A stretch of DNA of 64,000 bases from Flavonifractor hominis (lineage in GTDB: Bacteria; Bacillota; Clostridia; Oscillospirales; Oscillospiraceae): the NCBI RefSeq assembly GCF_040095835.1, contig NZ_JBBMFT010000002.1, positions 62,001 to 126,000 on the forward strand, written 5' to 3'. Position 1 is the stretch's first letter, and every line of letters starts with the position of its first letter. The notes below the pieces were generated by a model that saw nothing but the letters and a program-made list of their open reading frames with translations, was not told the origin of the DNA and did no database searches. Positions 52,263 through 61,000 of this stretch are shown here, one piece after another. The position numbers and the translations under genes were made by a program.

Positions 52263-52933
52263 GCCTCAGGTCCCTTTCCCTCCCGCTGGCGCCCCGCACC
52301 GGTGCCGCCCTCCACCACGCCGTCCTGCCGGAATACAGCCAGGAAAGTGCCGAAAAAGCACTTCAGGTCGATGATGGGCCCCAGATGCCGCAGGTAATAG
52401 GCGTCCAGAGCGGCTTTTTTCTCAATTTCCAGCTCATCCCGGCCGTGGATCTGAGCCCAACCGGTGAGCCCCGGGCGGATCTGTTCCACACCGTACTGCC
52501 TGCGCAGCGCAATCAGGTCGTCCTGATTCCAAAGAGCAGGCCGGGGACCGGATACCGCCAACTCTCCCCGCAGGATGTTCCACAGCTGGGGCAGCTCGTC
52601 CAGCGAGGTGCGCCGGAGCACCCGACCAACCCGGGTGATGTACTGCTCCGGATCCCGCAGCAGATGGGTAGGCATATCATGGGGGGTATCCAAGCGCATG
52701 GTGCGGAACTTATAAATGGAAAAATAGGTTCCGCCCCGTGCCACCCGCTTCTGGGTAAAGAGGACTGGGCCGCCGTCCTCCCGCTTGATGGCCAGTACAA
52801 TGACCAGCAGCACCGGCGAGAGCAGGATAAGCGCAACCAAGGCCAGCAGCCAGTCTACCACGCACTTCAATTTTACATATGCCCTTTGGCGGCCCGTCAG
52901 GGCCCAGGCAGCGATGGTTTCTTCTGTGGGCAT
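52259..52933 (-). CDS. Initiating undecaprenyl-phosphate sugar transferase (PglC type)
   Basis: A 224-residue single-subunit phosphoglycosyltransferase: VDWLLALVALILLSPVLLVIVLAI re-entrant membrane helix (residues 27-50), FTQKRVARGG, FSIYKFRTM, TSLDELPQLWNIL (the catalytic Asp-Glu) and SGPRPAL. It lacks the WcaJ N-terminal membrane domain. It places the first sugar-phosphate on undecaprenyl phosphate; the CapD-like enzyme probably makes its donor. ATG 52933 is 4 bases from the end of the S26-like peptidase gene, so the EPS genes and the peptide-modification genes form one run. Confidence 0.93.
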   Translation of the reverse strand: MPTEETIAAWALTGRQRAYVKLKCVVDWLLALVALILLSPVLLVIVLAIKREDGGPVLFTQKRVARGGTYFSIYKFRTMRLDTPHDMPTHLLRDPEQYITRVGRVLRRTSLDELPQLWNILRGELAVSGPRPALWNQDDLIALRRQYGVEQIRPGLTGWAQIHGRDELEIEKKAALDAYYLRHLGPIIDLKCFFGTFLAVFRQDGVVEGGTGAGRQREGKGPEA

Positions 52934-52937
52934 GCTC

Positions 52938-53417
52938 TCAACTCCAAATCGATCTCCATTTGCGCAGCCGGGATAGGCCGGCCAACAGGTATGGGCGGAC
53001 GGGCCGCAGCAGCGTCCACAGCCACACGATGACCCCACCAGGCCACCGGCGGGCGGAAACCGGTGGCCGTTCCCCCCGGCGGATGCGCACCGCCACTCCC
53101 GCCACCTGTTCCGGCCGGATCCTCTCTGTCCAGGTCTGGGCGTCGCCGTTGACAACCAAAGTGCCGTCTGCACACTTCCTGCAAAAACGATGGAGGGTCC
53201 ACTGTCCGTTCCCCCGGCGGAAAAAGAGGATATCCCCATTTCGGATGGGTACAAATTCTCTGCCTCGGAGAAACACCGTGTCCTGCCTGTCCCGGAGGAA
53301 GGGACGCATACTTTCTCCCGTTACCACCAACGGCACTTCTGCCCCCGCCTGCAGCAGAGGAAGAAGACGCCGCTCTACTTCTTCCGGCTCCAGCCGGTGA
53401 ATCTGCCCCCGGCTCAC
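52938..53417 (-). CDS. Signal-peptidase-like S24/S26 protease (Ser/His type)
   Basis: A 159-residue protein with the catalytic opening VVTGESMRPFL (Ser36) and RNGDILFFRRGNGQWTLHRF, where His76 replaces the Lys of classical signal peptidase I, as in SipW/ER-type enzymes. A hydrophobic segment near 127-149 should anchor it. In this operon it is the only recognisable protease, so it may cleave the leader of the precursor peptide at 58077; alternatively it is an orphan signal peptidase. The start overlaps the nucleotidyltransferase stop by 4 bases. Confidence 0.8.
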   Translation of the reverse strand: MSRGQIHRLEPEEVERRLLPLLQAGAEVPLVVTGESMRPFLRDRQDTVFLRGREFVPIRNGDILFFRRGNGQWTLHRFCRKCADGTLVVNGDAQTWTERIRPEQVAGVAVRIRRGERPPVSARRWPGGVIVWLWTLLRPVRPYLLAGLSRLRKWRSIWS

Positions 53418-54670
53418 GGAATCACCCGGTATTTCCGCAGCAAGGCCACCCGCCGCTCACCGATGGATACGCTCTCCCGGGCCGCTGCTGACAAATCCTG
53501 GTTTCCGGCTGCATAGCGAGCCATGCGCTGTACCCATGCACCAGGTACCAGCCAATGGTGTCCCTTTAGATAAGGATACTCCCCCTCCAGCTCTGCCGCC
53601 GCTGGAAAGAGCGTCCGCAGCAGTGGTCCGCCCAGTCCATGGCCCGGTCGGGCCGCGGCATTAAGCGTAATGCGGCTGCTGTGCAGACGCGCCGTGCTGT
53701 TGCTCCCATACACGCCTCCGGCCAGCAGATCTTCCAGCAGCGCGTCACAGTCGGGTGTTTCCCGCGTTGCCAACGCTGCCTCCATAGCAGGATTCCAGCG
53801 GCCGGCAAAGCCCAGATACCGGCTGCCGATGGCAAACAGGTTGACCGCAAAGCAGTCGGCGTGCAGTTCCTCCAGTGTGCAAAACAGGGCGGGCCAGTCT
53901 ATATCCGCACCGTAAGCGGCGGCGCTCAGGCACAGATCACACACCTGACGCACCCCAAATCCGGAATGCACAAAATGTTTGAAGCTATGGCAAATCAAAT
54001 AGAGCAAATGCTCCCCCGGCCCCATGCTCCATACAGGAGCGTCAGGCCAGGGGAGTCGCTCCGCCTTTTGAAACGCGTGAGCAAAGCAGGCGTTCATTCC
54101 GCCATACAGCATATCCCCTTCTGGAAAAAGCCGGCGATGGAGTTCTACCCGCAGCCCGCTGATCCGGTCCAGATAGGTCACCACCTGGGCCTGTCCCAAC
54201 ATCTCGCCTGCCACAACTTCCATTCCAGCCCGCCGCAGCTGCTCGTCCACCGCTGCAAAGTCCGCATCCCGTGCCAGCAGATCTTCATCCGAAGAAGGGC
54301 GCAGGTCCGGCTTGGGATAAAGCCGCCGGCAGGCCAGTCCTTTGAGCACCAGCACCCGCAGACCCGCCTGATCCAGCGCCCGGCAGAGCTCTTCCAGTTT
54401 TTGCGTGCGCCGGGCCTGACCGGCAACTCCCTGCAGCAACGTCTGCCGCAGAGGACCCAGCATCTCCGCCGCCCAGTCAACCGTCCGCAGAATAGGCAGG
54501 AGCTGGTCCAGTACCAGTAGAAGTGCCTGCTGCTCTCCGGCCAGTTCCAGCAGAGCAGACAGTTCCTCCTTTCCAGGCAGGGCAGGAGCAGCAGCTTCCG
54601 GGTCCAGGGCCGCTCGCAGATATTCCAGTAAACTGCGCTGTGCTTGCTCCACCAGCGTAACTCCTCTCAT
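53414..54670 (-). CDS. NTP_transf_5 nucleotidyltransferase family protein
   Basis: A 418-residue member of the nucleotidyltransferase family seen in natural-product clusters. The core motif is LKGLACRRLYPKPDLRPSSDEDLLARDADF (Lys110-Gly111 and the acidic Asp128-Glu129-Asp130), a variant of the K-G..R..D-I-D-L signature. The C-terminal half has HSFKHFVHSGFGVRQVCDL. Such proteins accompany kinases in lasso peptide operons, where they may modify the phosphorylated peptide. It overlaps both neighbours by 4 bases. Confidence 0.82.
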   Translation of the reverse strand: MRGVTLVEQAQRSLLEYLRAALDPEAAAPALPGKEELSALLELAGEQQALLLVLDQLLPILRTVDWAAEMLGPLRQTLLQGVAGQARRTQKLEELCRALDQAGLRVLVLKGLACRRLYPKPDLRPSSDEDLLARDADFAAVDEQLRRAGMEVVAGEMLGQAQVVTYLDRISGLRVELHRRLFPEGDMLYGGMNACFAHAFQKAERLPWPDAPVWSMGPGEHLLYLICHSFKHFVHSGFGVRQVCDLCLSAAAYGADIDWPALFCTLEELHADCFAVNLFAIGSRYLGFAGRWNPAMEAALATRETPDCDALLEDLLAGGVYGSNSTARLHSSRITLNAAARPGHGLGGPLLRTLFPAAAELEGEYPYLKGHHWLVPGAWVQRMARYAAGNQDLSAAARESVSIGERRVALLRKYRVIP

Positions 54671-55527
54671 GCCGTCAGGTTCAGAATCATGACCTCCGGC
54701 GGATTATTGAACCGGGGCAGCCGTTCCGGTTGACTGCCCAGCCCGCTGGTGACCGCCAGCAGGATCTGATCTTTCGTATAGACGCCGTGCACATAGTCCG
54801 GAAACAGTCCCTGATCTCCGCCAAACACGCCGCCCAGCAGGGGCAGCACGACCTGCCCGCCGTGGTCGTGGCCGCTGATGACCAAATCCACGTCCCAGGT
54901 AACCGAAGCCGCCCCCAGGGCAAAGCTGTCCGGCCGGTGGCAGAGCAGGATCTTATACCGCTGTGTGTCCTGGAATTCCGTTAAAAACGCATATACCTCC
55001 GGGTCCATCCGCGCTGGGTCGCAGCTGTTCTCTGCATCCAGGGCAAAGGCGTAATCGTACATCCCGCCCAGGCGTATGGAGGCTCCCCGGATCTCCAGGT
55101 CCACATAGTTCCGCTCCAGTACCGTGACGCCCAGCGCCTCCAACTCCTCTTGCAGCGAGGAGGTGCCCCGGTCCAGATACTCCAGCTCATGATTGCCCCA
55201 GGCATAATAGACCGGTGCGATCTCCGTCAGGGCATCCACCAGAGTAAGCACGGTATCCGGTCCGGCAGAGGTGCCGTTAAGCATGTCCCCATCCAACAGG
55301 ATCAGGTCCGGCTTCTGCCCGGCCACCAAGGCGATCAGTTCGGCATGGTCCGTTCCAAACGATACGTCGTGCAGATCAGAGAGCACCGCCAGGCGCAGCT
55401 CCACCCCCGCCGCTATCTCCCAAGTGCGCACAACCGGCTTATGGCAGGAGCGCCAAATGGCCCAGCCACACCAGATTGCCAGCAGCAGTACCGCCAGCAA
55501 ACTCAGCGTCAGTACCCGTCGGCGCAT
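54667..55527 (-). CDS. Membrane-anchored metallophosphoesterase
   Basis: A 286-residue calcineurin-like phosphoesterase with an N-terminal transmembrane helix (5-25). Metal ligands are visible in LSDLHD (50-53), LDGDMLNG (79-85), WGNHELEYL (110-118) and ISGHDHGGQ (near 219). Its active site probably faces outward, as in YkuE-like enzymes. Its place between pqqD and the nucleotidyltransferase, with 1- and 4-base spacing, ties it to the peptide operon, where it might remove a phosphate or nucleotide from the product or a lipid. Role inferred. Confidence 0.85.
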   Translation of the reverse strand: MRRRVLTLSLLAVLLLAIWCGWAIWRSCHKPVVRTWEIAAGVELRLAVLSDLHDVSFGTDHAELIALVAGQKPDLILLDGDMLNGTSAGPDTVLTLVDALTEIAPVYYAWGNHELEYLDRGTSSLQEELEALGVTVLERNYVDLEIRGASIRLGGMYDYAFALDAENSCDPARMDPEVYAFLTEFQDTQRYKILLCHRPDSFALGAASVTWDVDLVISGHDHGGQVVLPLLGGVFGGDQGLFPDYVHGVYTKDQILLAVTSGLGSQPERLPRFNNPPEVMILNLTA

Positions 55528-55528
55528 A

Positions 55529-55789
55529 TCAGAGGATTCCCAGTTCCCCCAGCTGCGCCAGGAAAGCCGTCACATCGGCCTCCAGAGTGGGGCGATCCAC
55601 TTCATACTCCTCCAGGAGGGTATCCACCAGCTCCTCCGGCCCTGCAGCCTGGGGCAGCAGCTCCCAAATGCGGGCAGCTGTCTCCGTCAGTGAAAACAAA
55701 CCGTTATTTTCAATAATAGTATCACCAATTGGAATCAGCGCATAGTCCCCGGCGATCTCCCGCAGGACCAACTGCTTTTTGATCTGCAT
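55529..55789 (-). CDS. pqqD: PqqD-family RiPP recognition protein
   Basis: An 86-residue PqqD: VLREIAGDYALIPIGD, NNGLFSLTETAARIWELL and a C-terminal helix pair (EELVDTLLEEYEV..). PqqD proteins bind the leader peptide and present it to the radical SAM enzyme. It sits 3 bases after the radical SAM gene and is the key evidence that this is a RiPP-type operon. The length is normal for a free-standing PqqD. Confidence 0.92.
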   Translation of the reverse strand: MQIKKQLVLREIAGDYALIPIGDTIIENNGLFSLTETAARIWELLPQAAGPEELVDTLLEEYEVDRPTLEADVTAFLAQLGELGIL

Positions 55790-55792
55790 GTC

Positions 55793-56929
55793 TTATTCCC
55801 TCTTTCCGTACTTCTCCCGGGTGAGGTGGATCAGTTCCCGGGTCATGGCGCAGAGATAGTCCGGCCGCTGGTCGCTCCGCCCGGTCTCTGCCGCGCAAGA
55901 AGCCGCGCAGCTGGCACACTGGACGCGCATGGGGCAGCCGGTACACGCACCAGGCAGACGGATCGCCGCGGTATCGGCCCGGACGGCCTCCCAGGCCCGC
56001 CGGAAGCCCAATTCTGTTACAGAGTGCCCCGGGCAGTTCATCATACCGCAGGGGATCATCCGTCCATCCCAGGTCAGCCAGAAGGAGCTGCGTCCCGCCC
56101 GGCAGAGCAGCGGTTCTCCCTCTCCCCCGCCGGTGCAGTCCGCTCCGTCGGGCGGCAGTCCGCCGGCCTCTACTGCGGCACGCAATTGTTCCTGCGTCAT
56201 GGTCTGTTCCCGGCACAGCAGCTCATATCGGGCCGCATCGGCGGCAGTGAACCGGTGTGCCGCTTCACCTGCCGCGCCGCCGTTGACCCGCACCGGTGGA
56301 AACATATAGGTGCTGGATTTGACATATAACCCCAGCTCCCGGCCCACACGGAAAATATCTTCCACATCCTCCCGGTTGTCCGGGGTGATGGAGGCGTTGA
56401 GGCGAATCGGAATGCCCGCCTCTCGCAGGGCCCGGATGTTGTCCACCACCTGGTGGAAAACCGGCCGGCCGCACAGGCGCTCATAGGTGGCGTCACTGCC
56501 GCCGTACAAGGTGATATTGAACCGCATGGGCGGATCCCGGTGCAGCTGCTCCAGCAGCTCACCCTGGGCCAGCAGTCCGTTGGAATTGACGGATACCAGC
56601 AGTCCCATCCCTTTGAGCGCGTGGAGCAGTTCCATAAACCCGGGATAGAGCAGCGGTTCCCCGCCGGTAAGCAGCAGCAATACCATTCCTGCCTGTCGGG
56701 CCTGTTCTCCAATCTCCAGCCACTCCCCGGCGGTAAGCTCCCGTCGGCCGGAGGCGGTAATCTGCTCCGGCGTCTGGTGGACATAGCACATTTTGCAGCC
56801 GAAGTTGCAGCGGGGCGTCAGCTCGAAGGTGCCGCTCACCGGCAGCCCTAGATGATTTCCTTTTTCATGCATATAGGCCGACCAGCGTGGCTCGATCTCC
56901 TGGCCAGGCTGCGGCTTGGTTTCACTCAT
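55793..56929 (-). CDS. Radical SAM/SPASM peptide-modifying enzyme
   Basis: A 378-residue enzyme: the radical SAM cluster motif CNFGCKMC (Cys41, Cys45, Cys48), TGGEPLLYPGF (SAM binding) and NSNGLL, then a SPASM/twitch region rich in Cys (CRAGRSSFWLTWDGRMIPCG, CPGHSV, CTGCPMRVQCASCAASC and a final DYLC) for auxiliary 4Fe-4S clusters. Enzymes of this class form thioether or carbon-carbon links, or epimerise residues, in ribosomal peptides. ATG 56929 overlaps the kinase stop (ATGA). The precursor has five Cys residues, so thioether chemistry (ranthi-/sactipeptide type) is a good hypothesis. Confidence 0.92.
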   Translation of the reverse strand: MSETKPQPGQEIEPRWSAYMHEKGNHLGLPVSGTFELTPRCNFGCKMCYVHQTPEQITASGRRELTAGEWLEIGEQARQAGMVLLLLTGGEPLLYPGFMELLHALKGMGLLVSVNSNGLLAQGELLEQLHRDPPMRFNITLYGGSDATYERLCGRPVFHQVVDNIRALREAGIPIRLNASITPDNREDVEDIFRVGRELGLYVKSSTYMFPPVRVNGGAAGEAAHRFTAADAARYELLCREQTMTQEQLRAAVEAGGLPPDGADCTGGGEGEPLLCRAGRSSFWLTWDGRMIPCGMMNCPGHSVTELGFRRAWEAVRADTAAIRLPGACTGCPMRVQCASCAASCAAETGRSDQRPDYLCAMTRELIHLTREKYGKRE

Positions 56930-57768
56930 AATACACGCTCCAAACACTCCACCGCTCCCGCATCCACCCGGCATTCCAGGCGGAAGGTAGGGGTCCGCGT
57001 CAGCAGACGGGAGAGGATATCCGTGGCATTGGCCACATCTACAGCGTCCCAGGTGCGGTAGGCACACTGGGGCAGCAGGGCTTTAAATGCCGCCAATCCG
57101 CCCAGCGGCGCCACCCGGTTCTCCGCCCCTTGGGTCACCAGGACCAGGGCGGCTACTGGCGCGCTGCGATTCTGGCAAATCCCGGAGGTTCCGCTGTAAC
57201 AGATCCCGTGGGCCCAGGCTCTGCCGTCCTCCCCCAGCCGGAGCAGGCAGCGGTCACCGTTGATCACTTCCGCCCCCCGGTATTTCGCCCACAGGGCGGC
57301 CTGGGTGGATTTTCCCACACCGCTTGGCCCGGAAAAGAGGATACCTGTTCCGTTATGGAGCACCCATGCGGCATGGAGCACCACACCCCCCCGCTCCAGC
57401 AGCAGGTGGAGCAGATCCAGCGCATCCAGGGTCTGCCAGACGGACAACTTCCCCTGCAGTTCTTCTACCCAGTACATCCGGACCTGGTCGTTGCGCCGCA
57501 CCCAAGCACAGTAGGGCCGGGGCATCCCCTCCGTCTGACCGGAGCGAATGCACCACTCTTCCCCCGGCTGCTTCCAGTGGGCCTCCCATTGGTCGGCCCA
57601 ACAGGGCGCTCCCGCCGGGTGTGGAAGCTCCGAAACAAAGGTAACCTCCACCGTCCATCCCGGGACTGGCTCCGGAGCGGCAAAGGGCACCAACACCGGG
57701 CTCTCAAGCAGCGTATCAGGTGCGCGAAGGTTGATCCCCACACCACCAAAGTTGTAATTTTGCTCCAT
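56926..57768 (-). CDS. HPr-kinase-like P-loop kinase of the peptide operon
   Basis: A 280-residue protein with the HprK-like kinase core: VVLHAAWVLHNGTGILFSGPSGVGKSTQAALW (Walker A GPSGVGKST, 147-155), VINGDRCLLR (metal-binding Asp) and a C-terminal helical region. The first 110 residues are a beta-rich domain of unknown function. Homologous kinases in lasso peptide clusters phosphorylate the precursor, in the paeninodin type at its C-terminal Ser; the precursor here also ends in Ser. ATG 57768 follows GAAGGGGGG. It lies between the precursor and the radical SAM gene. Confidence 0.85.
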   Translation of the reverse strand: MEQNYNFGGVGINLRAPDTLLESPVLVPFAAPEPVPGWTVEVTFVSELPHPAGAPCWADQWEAHWKQPGEEWCIRSGQTEGMPRPYCAWVRRNDQVRMYWVEELQGKLSVWQTLDALDLLHLLLERGGVVLHAAWVLHNGTGILFSGPSGVGKSTQAALWAKYRGAEVINGDRCLLRLGEDGRAWAHGICYSGTSGICQNRSAPVAALVLVTQGAENRVAPLGGLAAFKALLPQCAYRTWDAVDVANATDILSRLLTRTPTFRLECRVDAGAVECLERVL

Positions 57769-57789
57769 GACGCCCCCCTTCCGCATGGA

Positions 57790-57822
57790 AGAGGCCCTGC
57801 CCCGCATGGGGGCAGGGCCTCT
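57790..57822 (-). promoter_or_regulatory. Hairpin between precursor gene and kinase gene
   Basis: A 14-bp GC-rich stem (AGAGGCCCTGCCCC at 57790-57803 with its complement at 57809-57822) in the only sizeable gap of the peptide operon. No U-run follows on the minus strand, so it is more likely a partial attenuator or an mRNA-stabilising stem that raises precursor output over enzyme output. Confidence 0.65.
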
Positions 57823-57834
57823 GTCAATCACCGA

Positions 57835-58077
57835 TCAGGACGCGTAAACGCTGTTACTCTCCATGGGTACATGATAGCACAGACCATACGTGCCATCCGT
57901 ATACACCTTAAATCCGCACGCACTGTTGCCGTCAACAAAAAGTTTACCAATTCCCGGAATGTTATAACCGCACATATTACGATTATGACCGGCCGAGTGT
58001 CCGCAACCATTGGCAATGTTGGCCGTCAATTCAAAGTCCTCAAAGATGATTTGGGGCTTGCAATATGTTTTTTTCAT
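57835..58077 (-). CDS. Cys-containing RiPP precursor peptide candidate
   Basis: An 80-residue peptide. Residues 1-24 (KKTYCKPQIIFEDFELTANI..) form an acidic, helical leader of the K-x-Y-x-K-P-x-I-x-x-E-x-F-x-L type common in small clostridial peptides; from Gly24-Cys25 a Gly/Asn/Cys/His-rich core begins. Cys residues are at 6, 25, 36, 54 and 67; the last two flank CGFKVYTDGTYGLCYH and the C-terminus is VPMESNSVYAS. AAAGGGGG precedes ATG 58077, 17 bases after the GH20 stop. Kinase, radical SAM and PqqD genes follow. It has no lanthipeptide or lasso enzymes nearby. Naming it as precursor is inference from size, composition and context. Confidence 0.78.
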   Translation of the reverse strand: MKKTYCKPQIIFEDFELTANIANGCGHSAGHNRNMCGYNIPGIGKLFVDGNSACGFKVYTDGTYGLCYHVPMESNSVYAS

Positions 58078-58094
58078 GGTGCAGTCCCCCTTTC

Positions 58095-61000
58095 TCACTT
58101 AGAAGTCAGTTTCAGCGTGGTCAGCGCGATGCGGGTGTCGCCGGTGTTGGTAATGGTCACCGTATTGCCCACGCCGTTGGTAATCTCATAGTACTGGTCG
58201 GTACCGCCCTTGACCTGGATCGGCTTACCGTCCACTGCGATCGTACCTTCGCTGCCCTCCATCACCCGGGCGCCGATCTGGGCGTTCTTTCCGGCAGCGT
58301 CACTCAGGGTAAGCGTGACGCTCTGACCCTTGGAGAGGTAGATCTCGTGGTTGGGGCCGTAGTTCTGATAGGTATCCTTGTCCGCAGCGGGGTTGCCATC
58401 AATAAAGGTGCCGCTGGCAAAACTCTCAACCTGCTTGCTCAGATCCACAAAGGTGGGGCTGGCCTCGCCGTCGCCGGCATACACACTACCAATGTTCAGC
58501 GGGTTGTAGACCCGGATGGCATCCAGGGAGAAGGTGAAGGAAGTCTTGCCCGCCACATCAAAGAGATTGCTGTAGAAGGGCTTGACCGTCACCTCATAGG
58601 TGCCATAGGCCAGGCCGTCTACCTTGATCACAGGCACCTGATAGATCGCATCCGTGCTGGACAGATTGACTTTCCACTGCCCATTGGCATAGGTGTAGCC
58701 GTAATAACCGTTGACCAGATAAGCCTTTACCTCCTGGGCGTTGCTGATATCCTTTACCTCCACCAGGACGGTGCCGGAGGCGCTGTCGGTGTGGCTGATG
58801 ATATCCACTCCGGTGCCGGTGAATGTGAACGTCGCGGTGGGCCAATTGGCACCGTTGCTATCGCTTACCACCACCTGCTTGGCCGCGCCATTGCTCCACG
58901 TCACCTGGTTGGTATTGTAGTGCTGGTCGCTGCCGTAGGCGGAGGAGCTGCCCAGCCGCTCGGTCTGCTGGCTGCCGCCCAAAGACGAGCCCGCATCCTT
59001 CCAGTCGCCGTTGTAGTTCACAAAGTTCTGATCCTCAGCCTCGTAGTACACTGTGCTGGCGGGATAGACATCGAACGTACTCTGAATGGTGTTTTCACCC
59101 TGCTCCGCATTTGTCGTCACCAAGACCGAGCAGCTAACTGCCGCGCCCTGCTGCATGCTGGGGAACTGGAACTTCAGAGTGCCGCTGGTGGAATCCCAAG
59201 ACAGTCCACGGCCAGTGGGCGTAACGCGTATGATATCACTGGCCGGAACATTGATACCGATATCCGACAGCTTGATTTGCATGGGCAGGCCGTAGTCCGC
59301 CACAAACGTATACTCGCTGGCAGCAAAGGTATAGTAGAGATTCAGGACCGTGCCATTCTCACCGCTGACCTCTGCCCGCACCAAGGTATAGTCTCTGTAC
59401 CGGTACGCCGCAGGCATACCAGGGATTGTCTCCAACAGAGGATTGATACGCAGTTCATTGTTGTAGTCATTGAGGACCGTAGCCTGAGACTGGCCAGCAA
59501 ACTCGCCGCTTGTCTCCGTCACCAGCTGGTTTCCGCTCAGGAACGGTTTGCCATTGTAGCCATTGCCCGCAAAGGACTGGGGATTCACTGCATTGATACC
59601 CATGGAGTAGAACGGAGTGCCGCTTCCCTCCGTCAGGTAGTTGATGGTCAGGTTGGCATTTACCGGGCGGATGTAATACCGCACCAGCATACCGTGCTGG
59701 TTATAGATCTCCAGACCGGGGACGATCGCATCCCCGCCTACCTTAAAGTCCTCATGCTGCTTACTGGGATCGCTGAACTCACCCAGGTCCGCCTCATTGT
59801 CCACCCAGATAACCTTTTCCGTACCATTGTAGCTGTAGCTCCGCACAGTGTTAGCCTTGCTGCCAATGGTCTCACTGGCTCTGTCACTGCTGGGGGTCAG
59901 GGTGATCATGTATACCTCATAATCATCCGTTTCCACCGCACGGATCATGCCAATATCACGGTAATAACTGCGCGCACTGTAATCGTAATGCACGGTATTC
60001 GTATCTTTGGGGTCGCAGTGGAAGGCGATGGTCTTATCCATCGGGAAAGCATCCGGGATCTGCTCGCCATTTTCGTAGACGACCGCATAATCCACAAAAA
60101 CGAAATTACTCTGATCATAGCTGGTGGCCGGAACAACGCCCCAGTCCACCACCTGCGTGGTGACTTCCTTGGTCACATCGGTCACCTGCAGATAGTAGGC
60201 CACAACCTGATCTGTGGAAGCAATCGTCGTCCAATAGGTACGATCGGAAGAATACTGCCATGCACCGTCCCAATAGCGCAGATAGGTAAAATCACTGCCC
60301 TGCTGGGTCTTATCTCCGCTATTCTCCGTCTGATGATTGTTGCGGTCCAGTACGGTACCCTTCCAGAAGGCCATCGGGTTAGAATTGTAGGAACCAGTCG
60401 CGGGGACCAACTCACTGAACAGCACGCCCTCTTCCGTGTGGACGTCGTCAGCAGGAATCTCCATACTAATCGATCCGTTTGCAGTCACCGACCGGTTGGT
60501 GATCCAGAACTCCACCTTCTTAGGCTCAGCATTGATGGACTCCCGATACCGGAACGTTACCGTTGCTGCATTATCGGTCGTCACCATTACCGTGGCCGGA
60601 TTGGGATACTCCGGATCATTGCGGACCACTGCATAATCCGGGAACTCAGGCGCGGAAACCGACTGCGCACCCGCAGGCAGCTGGACCATCGTGGTCCCGA
60701 TGGGCTTACCCTCCTGGTCGATCCCATGGATGGTCACCGTGTAGGTGGGCTCTGCCGATTCATAGAGGTAGAGGGTGCTTCTATCCTCACTGCCAGAAAA
60801 GCTCTTTCCATCACTGGTCAGATATGCGGTCGTACTACGATTTCCATCCCACACAGTCGTGTAGATATTACCGCTGCCATTGGTCGGCACCGTAAAATTC
60901 GCGGCATTGCTTCCGTCAAAATGGGCCGTTATCTCCCACCATGATACAATAAAACTCTGACGATCACCGCTCATACCAAGCTTCTGGCCATCGCCGTCGG

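Noticed and set aside
52938..58077. Lasso peptide or lanthipeptide cluster
   Set aside because: PqqD, kinase and nucleotidyltransferase fit a lasso cluster, but no asparagine-synthetase-like cyclase or transglutaminase-like protease is present; no LanM, LanB or LanC is present either. The radical SAM enzyme decides for another class.
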